A stretch of 64,000 nt of DNA from the NCBI RefSeq assembly GCF_001875665.1, contig NZ_MLAL01000045.1, positions 124,001 through 188,000 of the forward strand, read 5' to 3'. Source of the stretch: Corynebacterium sp. NML130628 (GTDB lineage: Bacteria > Actinomycetota > Actinomycetes > Mycobacteriales > Mycobacteriaceae). A model generated the notes under the pieces. The model saw nothing but the letters and a program-made list of their open reading frames with translations, was not told where the DNA came from and searched no databases. The translations under genes were made by a program, and so were the position numbers. Below are positions 27,914-38,784 of this stretch, in pieces (within the stretch, counting starts at the first letter, position 1; each line of letters starts with the position of its first letter).

Positions 27914-28720
27914 ATGAACTTCGATGGCACACTTGCGGATTCAATCGGCTTCAAGTCGTACCTCTACACCTACGAACTCCCCAAGTTCGCGGTACGCTCC
28001 ATGCTCGCCGGCATGTTTTTAACAATCATGACGGCGTTCGCCACCGTCGCCTCCACCCAAGTAGAAAGCAACGCCCCCGGCTACGGCCGCTTCGTGTTCG
28101 CAGCCATCTTCTGCCTGTCCCTCTACGTCATCGTGGTCCTGGGCGCGGAGCTCGCCACCGGCAACATGATGTTCATGACCTACGGCAGCGCCTCCGGGCG
28201 CCTCCCCTGGCTCAAGGGCTTCATGATGGTCACCACCTGCACCATCTTCAACCTGCTCGGCGTCCTCATTACCGCGGTGTTCCTGGTCCACGCCACCGCA
28301 TTCCAGCCGATTGGGATGGACAGCTTCCTCGCCGCGACGGTCGAGACCAAGCTGGCTAAGCCAGACAGCTTGCTGCTCATGGAAGGCATCTTCGCCAACA
28401 TCGTGGTGAATATCGGCGTACTGCTCGCCATCCAAGCCGGCAAGGACTTCACCGCGAAGTTCCTCGCCATCATGCTGATCGTCCCCGCATTCGCCGCAAT
28501 GGGTTACGAGCACTCCATCGCCAGCTTCGTCGTCTTCTCCCTCGCCGGCTACGGCATCGGCGCCGAGCACTTCGCCGGGTTCACGCTGACGAACGGCCTG
28601 ATGAACTGGTTCATCGTGTGGGTCGGGAACTATATCGGCGGCGGCCTCATCATGGGCGGCGTCTACGCCTGGCTGAACAAGGGTGGCACCCCGGCAACGC
28701 CGCTGGCTGCGCGCCGCTAG
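27914..28720 (+). CDS. FNT-family formate/nitrite channel (second copy)
   Basis: 268 residues from ATG 27914 (an in-frame GTG four codons upstream overlaps the -10 box). FNT signatures are LGAELATGNMMFMTYGSASG, LLMEGIFANIVVNIGVLLAI and NWFIVWVGNYIGGGLIMGGV. It is clearly homologous to the FNT gene at 25435-26217 but diverged, so not a recent duplication. It is isolated between the rplN promoter and a bidirectional terminator shared with ptsS. Confidence 0.88.
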   Translation: MNFDGTLADSIGFKSYLYTYELPKFAVRSMLAGMFLTIMTAFATVASTQVESNAPGYGRFVFAAIFCLSLYVIVVLGAELATGNMMFMTYGSASGRLPWLKGFMMVTTCTIFNLLGVLITAVFLVHATAFQPIGMDSFLAATVETKLAKPDSLLLMEGIFANIVVNIGVLLAIQAGKDFTAKFLAIMLIVPAFAAMGYEHSIASFVVFSLAGYGIGAEHFAGFTLTNGLMNWFIVWVGNYIGGGLIMGGVYAWLNKGGTPATPLAARR

Positions 28721-28735
28721 TCAAACAAGCACAAA

Positions 28736-28775
28736 GAAAACGCCCCTTTCCGAGTTGGGAAGGGGGCGTTTGTTA
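28736..28775. terminator. Bidirectional terminator between the FNT gene and ptsS
   Basis: AAAACGCCCC(CTT)TCC...GGAAGGGGGCGTTT forms a long GC stem with A-rich and T-rich edges (TTTGTTATT on the plus side). It lies between convergent genes. Confidence 0.85.
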
Positions 28776-28785
28776 TTGCCAGTTT

Positions 28786-30795
<2,010 letters not shown>

Positions 30796-30837
30796 TCAAA
30801 CATAAAACTAGCCTTTATCCTGCCCGTTTGCGCCTGT

Positions 30838-32127
30838 TTACCCCCGGTTGTGGCGGACTTCACGCCACGCAACGCCATCCGGGCTGAACACCGCCGAGGA
30901 GAACGCCACTTCCCCGTCGCCAGCGACAACCTCGAGCGCCGCTCCGTCAGCGCACACCACGAGCTCGCCCTGCGCGCATTCGGCGCTGCGCTCGTCACCA
31001 CCGACCGTCACGCTCAGCGTTCCACGCCCAGCCTCGCCTGGACGCCACGCCAAGCGGGCACCAACGCCGCCGGCCTCATCGACCAGGTCGGCCCCCCATG
31101 GCTGCTCACCCAGCACCGCACGATGCACGACTATCCCCGCGGGATCGGTTGGGAGGAGCAGCTCGGTGCGAAGCTGGCCGTCGACAAGCTGAAGCCTGCG
31201 AGGCAACGTCAGCTGGTGCACCCAGCCCTCCGCTTCGAGCGTGGGCGTGTCGTCGCGGGCGGGCAGGCCCATCCAGCCGAGCAGCAGCGCATCTCCCTCG
31301 CCTTCGGCGACCATCTGCGGCGCGTAAAACTGATGCCCGAAATCGAGCTGGCGGAACTGCGACTCCACGTGGAAACGCAGGCCATCAAGCGAGCCGACGA
31401 CGTAGCCGCACTCGTCCGAACCGGGGTACTGCGGGCACAGCACCAACACCTCGCGCCACTGCCCCGTCGCGCGGTCTCGCATCCGCAGCAGGTTCGGACA
31501 CTCCCACATGTAAGCCGCCTCGACGCGCGGGTCCAGCCCCTCGAACTGCAGTGGCCCCACAAACGACCAATCCAGCAGGTCCTGCGACTCGTAGACCACC
31601 ACCGCGCCGCGTTCCTCCTCGCGCTGTGCGCCGAGCACCATCCGCCAGGAGCCATCCTCGTTCTGGGTGACGTGCGGGTCGCGGTAGTGGGCGGTGAAGC
31701 CTTCGGCAGGACCATCAATCAGCGGATTCTCCGGCGCCCGGTGGTACACCCCACCCATCGGCCCCCCGAGGTCCTCAACGCGCACCAGGTTCTGCGTGGC
31801 CAGGCGACGCCCATCCTCCTTTACATTGCCGGTGTAAAACAGCATGACCTCGCCGTCGTGCACCACGGAGGAGCCGGAATAGCAGCCGTGCTTGTCGTAC
31901 GGAAAATCCGGGTACAGCGCGTCCGGGAGGTGGCGCCACCGACCCAGGCCCTCCTCACCCCCAATAGTGGTGACGGCGTGACCCCACCCGGTGCGCTTCG
32001 CAGCGTGCGGAAAGCACGGGTCATGCTGGTAAAACACGTGGAGTTGGTCGCCGATGAGCGTGACACCATTCGGGTCGTTGAGGCGCCCTTGCGGCGGGGA
32101 CAGGTGAAATGTTGGCCGGTACGTCAT
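30838..32127 (-). CDS. scrB: Sucrose-6-phosphate hydrolase (GH32)
   Basis: 429 residues of glycoside hydrolase family 32. The nucleophile motif is RLNDPNG (Asp18), the transition-state stabiliser is in HYRDPHVTQNEDGSWRM, and the acid/base glutamate is in MWECPNLLRM. A C-terminal beta-sandwich follows (about 300-429). It cleaves sucrose-6-phosphate from PtsS into glucose-6-phosphate and fructose. It lies 69 bp upstream of ptsS. TAGACT ends 7 nt before the ATG with no ribosome site, so the transcript is probably leaderless. It is divergent from the fructokinase gene. Confidence 0.93.
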   Translation of the reverse strand: MTYRPTFHLSPPQGRLNDPNGVTLIGDQLHVFYQHDPCFPHAAKRTGWGHAVTTIGGEEGLGRWRHLPDALYPDFPYDKHGCYSGSSVVHDGEVMLFYTGNVKEDGRRLATQNLVRVEDLGGPMGGVYHRAPENPLIDGPAEGFTAHYRDPHVTQNEDGSWRMVLGAQREEERGAVVVYESQDLLDWSFVGPLQFEGLDPRVEAAYMWECPNLLRMRDRATGQWREVLVLCPQYPGSDECGYVVGSLDGLRFHVESQFRQLDFGHQFYAPQMVAEGEGDALLLGWMGLPARDDTPTLEAEGWVHQLTLPRRLQLVDGQLRTELLLPTDPAGIVVHRAVLGEQPWGADLVDEAGGVGARLAWRPGEAGRGTLSVTVGGDERSAECAQGELVVCADGAALEVVAGDGEVAFSSAVFSPDGVAWREVRHNRG

Positions 32128-32150
32128 GCGCCTTAGTCTACGGTGGAACC
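32112..32150. promoter_or_regulatory. Overlapping divergent promoters of scrB and fructokinase
   Basis: The two start codons are only 23 bp apart. The 7-bp TAGTCTA (32134-32140) supplies TAGTCT as the plus-strand -10, with TTGGCC at 32112-32117 as a -35 after 16 bp. It also supplies TAGACT as the minus-strand -10 for scrB. Two polymerases could not occupy it together, so the two directions should compete. Confidence 0.5.
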
Positions 32151-33017
32151 ATGATCACTGTGTACGGCGAAGCCCTCGTTGACCTTGTCCCCCAGGACCC
32201 TTCCCCGCTCGCGCCGCTGGTGCCCGCGCTCGGTGGCGGCCCGTTCAATGTAGCCCGTGCGCTGGGCAGACTCGGCGCAGACGTCTCCTTCCAGTCACGG
32301 TTGTCTCGCGACAATTTCGGGGAGGCACTCGCCCAATCGCTTCTCCACGCCCACGTGGACCTCACCAACTGCGGCCGCGGCGACGAGCCCACCACCCTGG
32401 CTGTCACCGCCCTGGCGGAGAACGGCTCGGCAACGTACACGTTCTATGTCGACGGCACTGCCGACCGCTTCGCACAGCCGGTCCCGGTGCAGGAGGGCTA
32501 CGCGGTGTTCGGGACCCTGTCCCTGGCGCTGGAACCGGCGTCGCTGCGCTACGCGGAGGCCGCGTCGCAGTCTGCGAAGCACGGCGCGATCGTCTGCCTG
32601 GACCCGAATATCCGCCCGGCGTTCGCCTCCGAGAAGCACCGCCTGTTCCTGCGGGGGCTGCTCGATTCCGTAACGGTGCTCAAACTCTCCGACGAGGAAG
32701 TCGAGTTTCTCGGTGACACCTCCCACGTGCCAGTCGTGGTGACCACGCTCGGTGCGGACGGCCTGCGGGTCTGTGCGCCGTTCGGCACGGTCACGGTCCC
32801 CTCACCGAAGGTCACGGTCGCGGACACGATTGGTGCTGGCGACACCGTCATGGCCGCGCTGGTCCACCAGTTCGACGCCCGCGGCCTGGACCGCAACGCC
32901 CTGCTTGCCCTCGGCGAGGAGGAGTGGCGCGAGATCCTCAGCTTCGCCACCCGGGCGGCCGCGATCACGGTGTCTCGCACTGGCGCCGATACCCCCTTCG
33001 CCCACGAGCTGGACTAA
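32151..33017 (+). CDS. Fructokinase-like PfkB-family carbohydrate kinase
   Basis: 288 residues of the ribokinase/PfkB fold: MITVYGEALVDLVPQDP, ALGGGPFNVARALGRLGADV at the substrate side, and the catalytic/anion-hole motif TVADTIGAGDTVMAALVHQF with its aspartate. Next to scrB and ptsS it most likely phosphorylates the fructose released from sucrose-6-phosphate. The start at ATG 32151 has a weak GGTGGA site; an upstream in-frame ATG at 32109 lies inside scrB. Its TAA overlaps the stop of the convergent downstream gene by 4 bp. Confidence 0.85.
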   Translation: MITVYGEALVDLVPQDPSPLAPLVPALGGGPFNVARALGRLGADVSFQSRLSRDNFGEALAQSLLHAHVDLTNCGRGDEPTTLAVTALAENGSATYTFYVDGTADRFAQPVPVQEGYAVFGTLSLALEPASLRYAEAASQSAKHGAIVCLDPNIRPAFASEKHRLFLRGLLDSVTVLKLSDEEVEFLGDTSHVPVVVTTLGADGLRVCAPFGTVTVPSPKVTVADTIGAGDTVMAALVHQFDARGLDRNALLALGEEEWREILSFATRAAAITVSRTGADTPFAHELD

Positions 33018-34057
33018 GAAGCGGCGTTCGCCGGCTCCCACCCAAGCGCCGGTGCGACGTGCTCTGCGAACCCGCGCAGGATCTGCATGCACACGTCCAC
33101 CCCGGCCTGGTTCGGCACCGTGAGCATCAGCGTGTCAGCCGCTTGGATGGCAGGGTCGTTGCCAAGCTCCTCAATGAGCTGGTCGGCCTCTGCGGCGTAC
33201 GTCTTGCCAAACGTTGTGTACACACCACGCTCGATCTGGCCGATCTGCTCCTCCGTATCCAGCAAGCCGAACAGCCGCTCGGTGTCCTCGTCTACGATCG
33301 GGAAAATAGAGCGCGACACCGAAATGCGCGGCTCCCAGTCGTGGCCCGCGGCCGCCCACGCCTCGCGGTAGTGCTGGATCTGTTCCGCCTGCAGCTCGCC
33401 GAGGCTGCGCCCGTCCGCTTCCGAAATCAACGTGGAGCTCATCAAGTTCACGCCGTTGCGTGCTGCTTGCTCCGCGCTGGCGAAGGTGCCTGCGCCCCAC
33501 CACACCCTGCGCGCAGCGCCCTCGGAGTGCGGCAGTACCGCAAGCGGGCTGGCTGGCGGGTACATCTGCGGGTACTGCTCCTCAAGGGACGCCGCGAGCG
33601 CCATCGGATCTCCGCGCAGTGCGGAGATGAAGCGCTGGAAGTGCGTGCGCGCCAGGTCGGAGCCGTTTGCCGCCTCCGACTCGTAGCCGAAGGCGCGCCA
33701 GCCGCGGTCGGCTGGTTCCGGTGACCCACGGGAGACTCCGAAGGCGAGGCGGCCGTCGCTGAGTAAATCGAGGGCCGCGACATCCTCCGCGAGCTGCAGC
33801 GGGTTGGTGTAGCGCATATCGACGACGCCGGTACCCACCTCAATGTGGCTGGTCACTGACGCCATCGCCCCCAGCAGCGCGATCGGCGACGCGAATTGCG
33901 GCGCAAAGTGATGCACGCGCACGTATGCGCCGTTGACACCGATCGCGTCCGCCTGGCGGGCAAGCTCCACGGTGTCCTGCAGCGCCTGGCGCGCGGTCAT
34001 CCCCTGGCGGCCCGGCGGGGCGTAGTGGCCGAATGAAAGGAACCCAAATTTCTTCAT
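33014..34057 (-). CDS. Luciferase-like flavin-dependent oxidoreductase (LLM class)
   Basis: 347 residues with a TIM-barrel luciferase-like sequence: MKKFGFLSFGHYAPPGRQG, GAYVRVHHFAPQFASPIALL, EVGTGVVDMRYTNPLQLAED and LLSDGRLAFGVSRGSPEPAD. Members use FMNH2 or F420 to oxidise small substrates; the substrate is unknown. A TAGAGT box ends 6 nt before the ATG with no ribosome site, so it is probably leaderless. The stop overlaps that of the convergent fructokinase gene (33014-33017). glmS ends 17 bp upstream. Confidence 0.8.
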   Translation of the reverse strand: MKKFGFLSFGHYAPPGRQGMTARQALQDTVELARQADAIGVNGAYVRVHHFAPQFASPIALLGAMASVTSHIEVGTGVVDMRYTNPLQLAEDVAALDLLSDGRLAFGVSRGSPEPADRGWRAFGYESEAANGSDLARTHFQRFISALRGDPMALAASLEEQYPQMYPPASPLAVLPHSEGAARRVWWGAGTFASAEQAARNGVNLMSSTLISEADGRSLGELQAEQIQHYREAWAAAGHDWEPRISVSRSIFPIVDEDTERLFGLLDTEEQIGQIERGVYTTFGKTYAAEADQLIEELGNDPAIQAADTLMLTVPNQAGVDVCMQILRGFAEHVAPALGWEPANAAS

Positions 34058-34074
34058 GCGGCCACTCTAGCGCG

Positions 34075-35943
34075 CTACTCCACCGTGACGGACTTCGCCA
34101 GGTTGCGTGGTTGGTCCACGTTCAGGCCACGTGCTTGCGCGACGGTGCAGGCGAAGATCTGCAGCGGGATCGTCGACAAGAGGGGCTGCATGAGCCCTGC
34201 CGACTGCGGGATGCGGATGACGTGGTTGGCGAAGCGGTTCACGTCCTCGTCGCCTTCCTCCGCGATCACGATGGTGACGGCGCCACGCGCACGAACCTCC
34301 TGAATGTTGGAGACAACCTTGGCGTGCAGGTTGTGACGCGAACGCTTCGACGGCACGATGACGAACACCGGCTGCCCCTCCTCAACCAGGGCGATCGGGC
34401 CGTGCTTCAGCTCGCCTGCGGCGAAGCCCTCCGAGTGCAGGTAGGCGACCTCCTTGAGCTTCAGCGCGCCCTCGAGCGCGACCGGGAAGCCCACGTGCCG
34501 GCCGAGGAAGAGTACCGACTTCGCATCGGCGAGCTCGCGGCCAAGTTCCTGGATTTCCGCCTCGTTGTCCAGAATGTGCTGGATCTTCTCCGGCATCTCC
34601 TCGAGCTCGCCGATGATCGTCTGGATCTCGTCGGCGAACTTGTTGCCACGCACCTGCGCCAAGTACAGCGCCAGCAGGTACGACGCCACGATCTGAGAAA
34701 TAAACGCCTTCGTCGACGCCACTGCGATCTCTGGGCCGGCGTAGGTGTACAGGGAGGCGTCGGCCTCGCGCGGGATGGAGGAGCCCACGGTGTTGCAGAT
34801 CGCGATGACGTTGGCGCCCTGCTCGCGCGCGTGACGCACCGCCATGAGGGTGTCCATGGTTTCGCCGGACTGCGAAATAGCCACGACCAGGGTATTCGGG
34901 GTGACAATTGGGTCGCGGTAGCGGAACTCGTGCGCCAGCTCGACTTCCGTCGGGATGCGGCACCAGTGCTCAATCGCGTACTTCGCCACGTGCCCCGCGT
35001 ATGCCGCAGTGCCGCACGCCACGATGATGATCTTGTCGACGCTGCGCAGCACCGACTCGTCGATCCGCAGCTCGTCGAGCGTGAGCTTGCCTTCTGCGTC
35101 AAAGCGACCGTAGAGGGTGTCGCGCACGGCCGCCGGCTGGTCGTGGATTTCTTTCGCCATGAAGGAATCGAACCCGCCCTTTTCTGCGGCGGTGACGTCC
35201 CACTCGACGCGGAACTCTTTGCCTGCGGCGCGGTTGCCTTCGAAGTCGATGATCTCGTAGTTGTCAGCCGTCAGGGTGACGATCTGCCCATTGTCCATCT
35301 CCACCGCGTCACGGGTGAACTCGATGAAGCCGGAGACGTCAGAGCTGAGGAAGTTCTCACCCTCGCCCAGGCCGATGACCAGCGGCGAGTTCCAACGCGC
35401 CGCGACGATACGGTCCGGGAATGCCTGCTCGATGGCCAGTAGGGTGAACGCGCCCTCGAGTCGCAGGGCGGTCAGGCGCATCGCCTCGGTGAGGTCCTTG
35501 TTCGCCTCGGTGTTGAAGATGTCCAGTAGCAGCGTGGCTGCCACCTCGGTGTCCGTTTCGGAGCGGAAGGTGTAGCCTTTCTCGCTCAGCTCGGCGCGAA
35601 GCGCTGCGAAGTTCTCGATGATGCCGTTGTGTACCACGGCCAGCGCGCCGTCGCCGACGACGTGGGGGTGGGCGTTGGCGTCGGTAGGCCCACCGTGGGT
35701 GGCCCACCGGGTGTGCCCAATGCCCAGGTTGGAGGGTGCAAGTGGCGCCTCGGCGATAGCCTGCTCAAGGTCCGCGACCTTGCCGGCTTTCTTCCTACAC
35801 GCGATGGTATCGCCCTGCAGGACTGCCGCCCCGGCGGAGTCATAGCCACGGTATTCGAGCCTGCGAAGCCCATCAATGATGACAGTGAGGGCGTCGTGCT
35901 CCTTCGCACGCTCGCCACCTATGTATCCAACGATTCCACACAT
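34075..35943 (-). CDS. glmS: Glutamine--fructose-6-phosphate aminotransferase (isomerizing)
   Basis: 622 residues. The N-terminal glutaminase domain has nucleophile Cys2 (MCGIVGYIGG) and HTRWATHGGPTDANAHPH. Two SIS sugar-isomerase domains follow (about 290-430 and 460-600), with the C-terminal KSVTVE ending typical of GlmS. It makes glucosamine-6-phosphate for peptidoglycan. TAAAAT ends 7 nt before the ATG, and no ribosome site is seen, so a leaderless transcript is likely. Confidence 0.96.
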   Translation of the reverse strand: MCGIVGYIGGERAKEHDALTVIIDGLRRLEYRGYDSAGAAVLQGDTIACRKKAGKVADLEQAIAEAPLAPSNLGIGHTRWATHGGPTDANAHPHVVGDGALAVVHNGIIENFAALRAELSEKGYTFRSETDTEVAATLLLDIFNTEANKDLTEAMRLTALRLEGAFTLLAIEQAFPDRIVAARWNSPLVIGLGEGENFLSSDVSGFIEFTRDAVEMDNGQIVTLTADNYEIIDFEGNRAAGKEFRVEWDVTAAEKGGFDSFMAKEIHDQPAAVRDTLYGRFDAEGKLTLDELRIDESVLRSVDKIIIVACGTAAYAGHVAKYAIEHWCRIPTEVELAHEFRYRDPIVTPNTLVVAISQSGETMDTLMAVRHAREQGANVIAICNTVGSSIPREADASLYTYAGPEIAVASTKAFISQIVASYLLALYLAQVRGNKFADEIQTIIGELEEMPEKIQHILDNEAEIQELGRELADAKSVLFLGRHVGFPVALEGALKLKEVAYLHSEGFAAGELKHGPIALVEEGQPVFVIVPSKRSRHNLHAKVVSNIQEVRARGAVTIVIAEEGDEDVNRFANHVIRIPQSAGLMQPLLSTIPLQIFACTVAQARGLNVDQPRNLAKSVTVE

Positions 35944-35995
35944 GTGGCGAATTTTACACGCGGGGTATGCCCTGAAAAAGTGACGGCGTCGTCCC

Positions 35996-37498
35996 CTACC
36001 CGAGCTCCCCAGTGAGCTTTCCGTGAAATTCCGTTGCGCTCGGGTTCATGCCGACAAAGCGCACGTGCTTGCCGCGCTCTGCGTACTTTTGCTCAATACT
36101 GTCGAGCGCCGCCACCGTCGACGCGTCCCAAATATGCGCGCGGTGCAAGTCCACGACGACCTCTTCCGGGTCCTCCGAGTACATAAACAAAGTGGTCAGG
36201 TCATTCGAGGAAGCGAACAGCAGTTGGCCGGAGACTACGTAGTGCGCTTCGCCGTCGATGACTTCGCGGGTCACCTCAACCAGGTGGGCGACGTTTCGCA
36301 CGAAGATGACGGACGCCACCAACACACCCACCACGACACCGATGGCCAGGTTGTTCGTCGCCAGCACCACCGCCACCGTGATGAGCATAATCACGGTTTC
36401 CGACACCGGCAGCTTGCGCAGCGTGCTTGGCATCACCGAGTGCCAATCGAACGTGCCCACCGACACCATCACCATCACGGCGACCAGCGCTGCCATCGGA
36501 ATCATGGCGACGTACTCGCCGAACGCAAGCATCAGAATGAGCAGGAACGCGCCCGCCAAAAATGTGGAGATGCGGGTCCGCGCCCCGGAGACCTTCACGT
36601 TGATCATGGACTGCCCGATCATGGCGCAGCCGCCCATCCCGCCGAACAGGCCGGTAGCGATGTTGGCGACGCCCTGCCCCCAGCTCTCGCGGGTCTTGTT
36701 GGAGTGCGTGTCCGTGACTTCGTCGATAAGCTTCGCAGTCATCAGCGACTCCATCAGGCCGACGAGCGCCACGCCGAGCGAGTACGGCGCGATGATCCGA
36801 AGCGTCTCCCAGGTCAGTGGCACGTGCGGGATGAAAAATTCGGGCAGGCTGCTCGGCAGCTCGCCGCGATCCCCGACCGTCGGCACAGGTGCCTTGACCG
36901 CAACTGCGATGAGCGTCACCACGACGATTGCGACGAGCGGCGCCGGGACTGCCTGCGTAAACTTCGGCATGACCACCATGATCACGATGGCCAGCGCCAG
37001 CAGTGGGTACACCGCCCAGTGGTGACCGAAAATTTCGGGCAGCTGCGCCACAAAAATAAGGATCGCTAGCGCGTTCACGAAGCCGATCATCACGCTACGC
37101 GGCAAGAAGCGCATCAGCGTTGCGACGCCACCAACGGCGAGCAGGATCTGGAACACCCCGGCGAGCATGATGGCCGCCACCATGTAGTCGTAGCCGTAAT
37201 CGCGGACCAGTGGTGCAATCACCAGGGCGACCGCACCGGTGGCGGCCGCGATCATGGCGGGGCGCCCGCCCGTAATCGCAATCACCATCGCCATGATGAA
37301 GGAGGAATACAGCCCGATCTTCGGGTCAACGCCTGCGATGATGGAGAAGCTGATCGCCTCCGGGATCAGCGCCAGCGCCACAACTAGCCCGGCGAGGATC
37401 TCCTTCGTCAGGATGCGTGGTGTCTTCAGCGCCGTCGCCACCGAGGGTTCCGGCTCGTAACGGCGCGTGTTTTCCGTGGTCAGCACGGTGGCTGCCAT
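35996..37498 (-). CDS. SulP-family anion permease with STAS domain
   Basis: 500 residues from ATG 37498 (GGAG 8 nt upstream; an in-frame GTG at 37507 is less likely). A polytopic membrane domain (about 25-400) begins [23 protein letters not shown], and a C-terminal STAS domain (about 405-495) follows. SulP carriers move sulfate, bicarbonate or dicarboxylates; which one is not evident. It starts 23 bp after the ABC permease stop and ends 52 bp before glmS, so it may be the last gene of the adaptor-permease operon. Confidence 0.88.
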   Translation of the reverse strand: MAATVLTTENTRRYEPEPSVATALKTPRILTKEILAGLVVALALIPEAISFSIIAGVDPKIGLYSSFIMAMVIAITGGRPAMIAAATGAVALVIAPLVRDYGYDYMVAAIMLAGVFQILLAVGGVATLMRFLPRSVMIGFVNALAILIFVAQLPEIFGHHWAVYPLLALAIVIMVVMPKFTQAVPAPLVAIVVVTLIAVAVKAPVPTVGDRGELPSSLPEFFIPHVPLTWETLRIIAPYSLGVALVGLMESLMTAKLIDEVTDTHSNKTRESWGQGVANIATGLFGGMGGCAMIGQSMINVKVSGARTRISTFLAGAFLLILMLAFGEYVAMIPMAALVAVMVMVSVGTFDWHSVMPSTLRKLPVSETVIMLITVAVVLATNNLAIGVVVGVLVASVIFVRNVAHLVEVTREVIDGEAHYVVSGQLLFASSNDLTTLFMYSEDPEEVVVDLHRAHIWDASTVAALDSIEQKYAERGKHVRFVGMNPSATEFHGKLTGELG

Positions 37499-37521
37499 AT
37501 GTGTCACTCCAAACGTTGATG

Positions 37522-38784
37522 TTATTCGTAGCGCAGGGCTTCGATCGGATTCATTCTCGAGGCGCGGTTGGCCGGGTAGTAGCCGAAGAACAGGCCAATC
37601 AGGAGCGCGAACACCAGTGAGAGTAGCACTGCCGTGATCGGCGGCAGCACAAAGGCGTTAAGCAGCAGCGCACCCAGCATGCCGAAACCCGCCCCCACGA
37701 CCACGCCGAACACGCCGCCGATCAGGCAGACAATCATCGCTTCGGTGACGAACTGGGTGCGGATCATCCGGCGCGTCGCACCCAACGCCATACGCACACC
37801 GATCTCGCGGGTGCGTTCCGTCACGGTAATCAGCATGATGTTCATCACACCGATGCCACCGACCAGCAGCGAGATCCCCCCAATTGCGGAAACGACCACG
37901 CTCATGGTCGTGAGCATCTGGTTGAGCTGATCGATGTCACGCTTCGTGTCGGCAACTTTTGCCCGGAATTCGGAGTCATCCGCGTAGGCCCGGTCCGCCC
38001 ACGCCTGGACGTCCTTCGCCACCTGATCTGTGTCCGCCCCTTCGGCGACCCGCACGCTCACCATGCTCACGCCAGGCACCGGTGTGCGCACCATGTCCGG
38101 CTGGACCGTGTACGGCACCGCCATCATCGCCTGCGAAAAATCCCCCACCAGCATGCCCTTTTTCTCAAAGTGCCCATACGCGCCAACCACCTGCACAGAC
38201 GCGTATTGCCCGCCGATGTCCAGCTCAACCTCTTGGCCCACCGCCGACTCCGGATCGTTATTGAACAGCTGCTCCACCACCTCCGGCGAAACTACCGCCA
38301 CGGGACGGTTCGCTTCAATATCGTCCTTGGTGAGGAAACGCCCGGCGGTCAGCGGCAGGTTCTGCATTTCCAGCTGGTCAGCGTTGACAAAACTCACCAT
38401 CGTGGTGCCGTGCGCCAGCCCGCGCGTGGTCTGGGCTTGGGTACTGTCCAGCTCGAACGCAATTCCCTTCGCCTGCGTACCGAGTTCCGCGCGCAGGTCC
38501 TCGATCATGTCGGGGGTGAGTTTGGAGGCGTCGTCAATCTCTTGGAACATGTAGCGGGCGGCCTCGCTGTCGTCCTCCTGGCGGGGTTTTACCTCGAGGT
38601 GGACGTCGTGAATGCCGAACTGCTCCAGGCTGTCCAGCGTCTGCTTCTGCATCGCTTTGCCCAGCGTCATGATCGCGATCACCGACGCGATGCCGATGAT
38701 CACGCCGAGCAGCGTCAACGCCGAGCGCATCTTGTTCGCCCGCAGGCTCACCGTGGCGAGCCTGACGGATTCGCGCGGGTTCAC
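37522..38784 (-). CDS. MacB-like ABC transporter permease (no ATPase domain)
   Basis: 420 residues. The N-terminal helix is SLRANKMRSALTLLGVIIG, an extracytoplasmic MacB_PCD-type domain spans about 50-275, and three FtsX-type helices lie near the C-terminus (VVSAIGGISLLVGGIGVMNI, TRREIGVRMALGATRR-like sequence, and NPIEALRYE at the end). No nucleotide-binding motifs are present. The start overlaps the adaptor stop by 4 bp. In MacAB-type systems an ATPase subunit is usually encoded alongside; none is found here. Confidence 0.87.
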   Translation of the reverse strand: MNPRESVRLATVSLRANKMRSALTLLGVIIGIASVIAIMTLGKAMQKQTLDSLEQFGIHDVHLEVKPRQEDDSEAARYMFQEIDDASKLTPDMIEDLRAELGTQAKGIAFELDSTQAQTTRGLAHGTTMVSFVNADQLEMQNLPLTAGRFLTKDDIEANRPVAVVSPEVVEQLFNNDPESAVGQEVELDIGGQYASVQVVGAYGHFEKKGMLVGDFSQAMMAVPYTVQPDMVRTPVPGVSMVSVRVAEGADTDQVAKDVQAWADRAYADDSEFRAKVADTKRDIDQLNQMLTTMSVVVSAIGGISLLVGGIGVMNIMLITVTERTREIGVRMALGATRRMIRTQFVTEAMIVCLIGGVFGVVVGAGFGMLGALLLNAFVLPPITAVLLSLVFALLIGLFFGYYPANRASRMNPIEALRYE

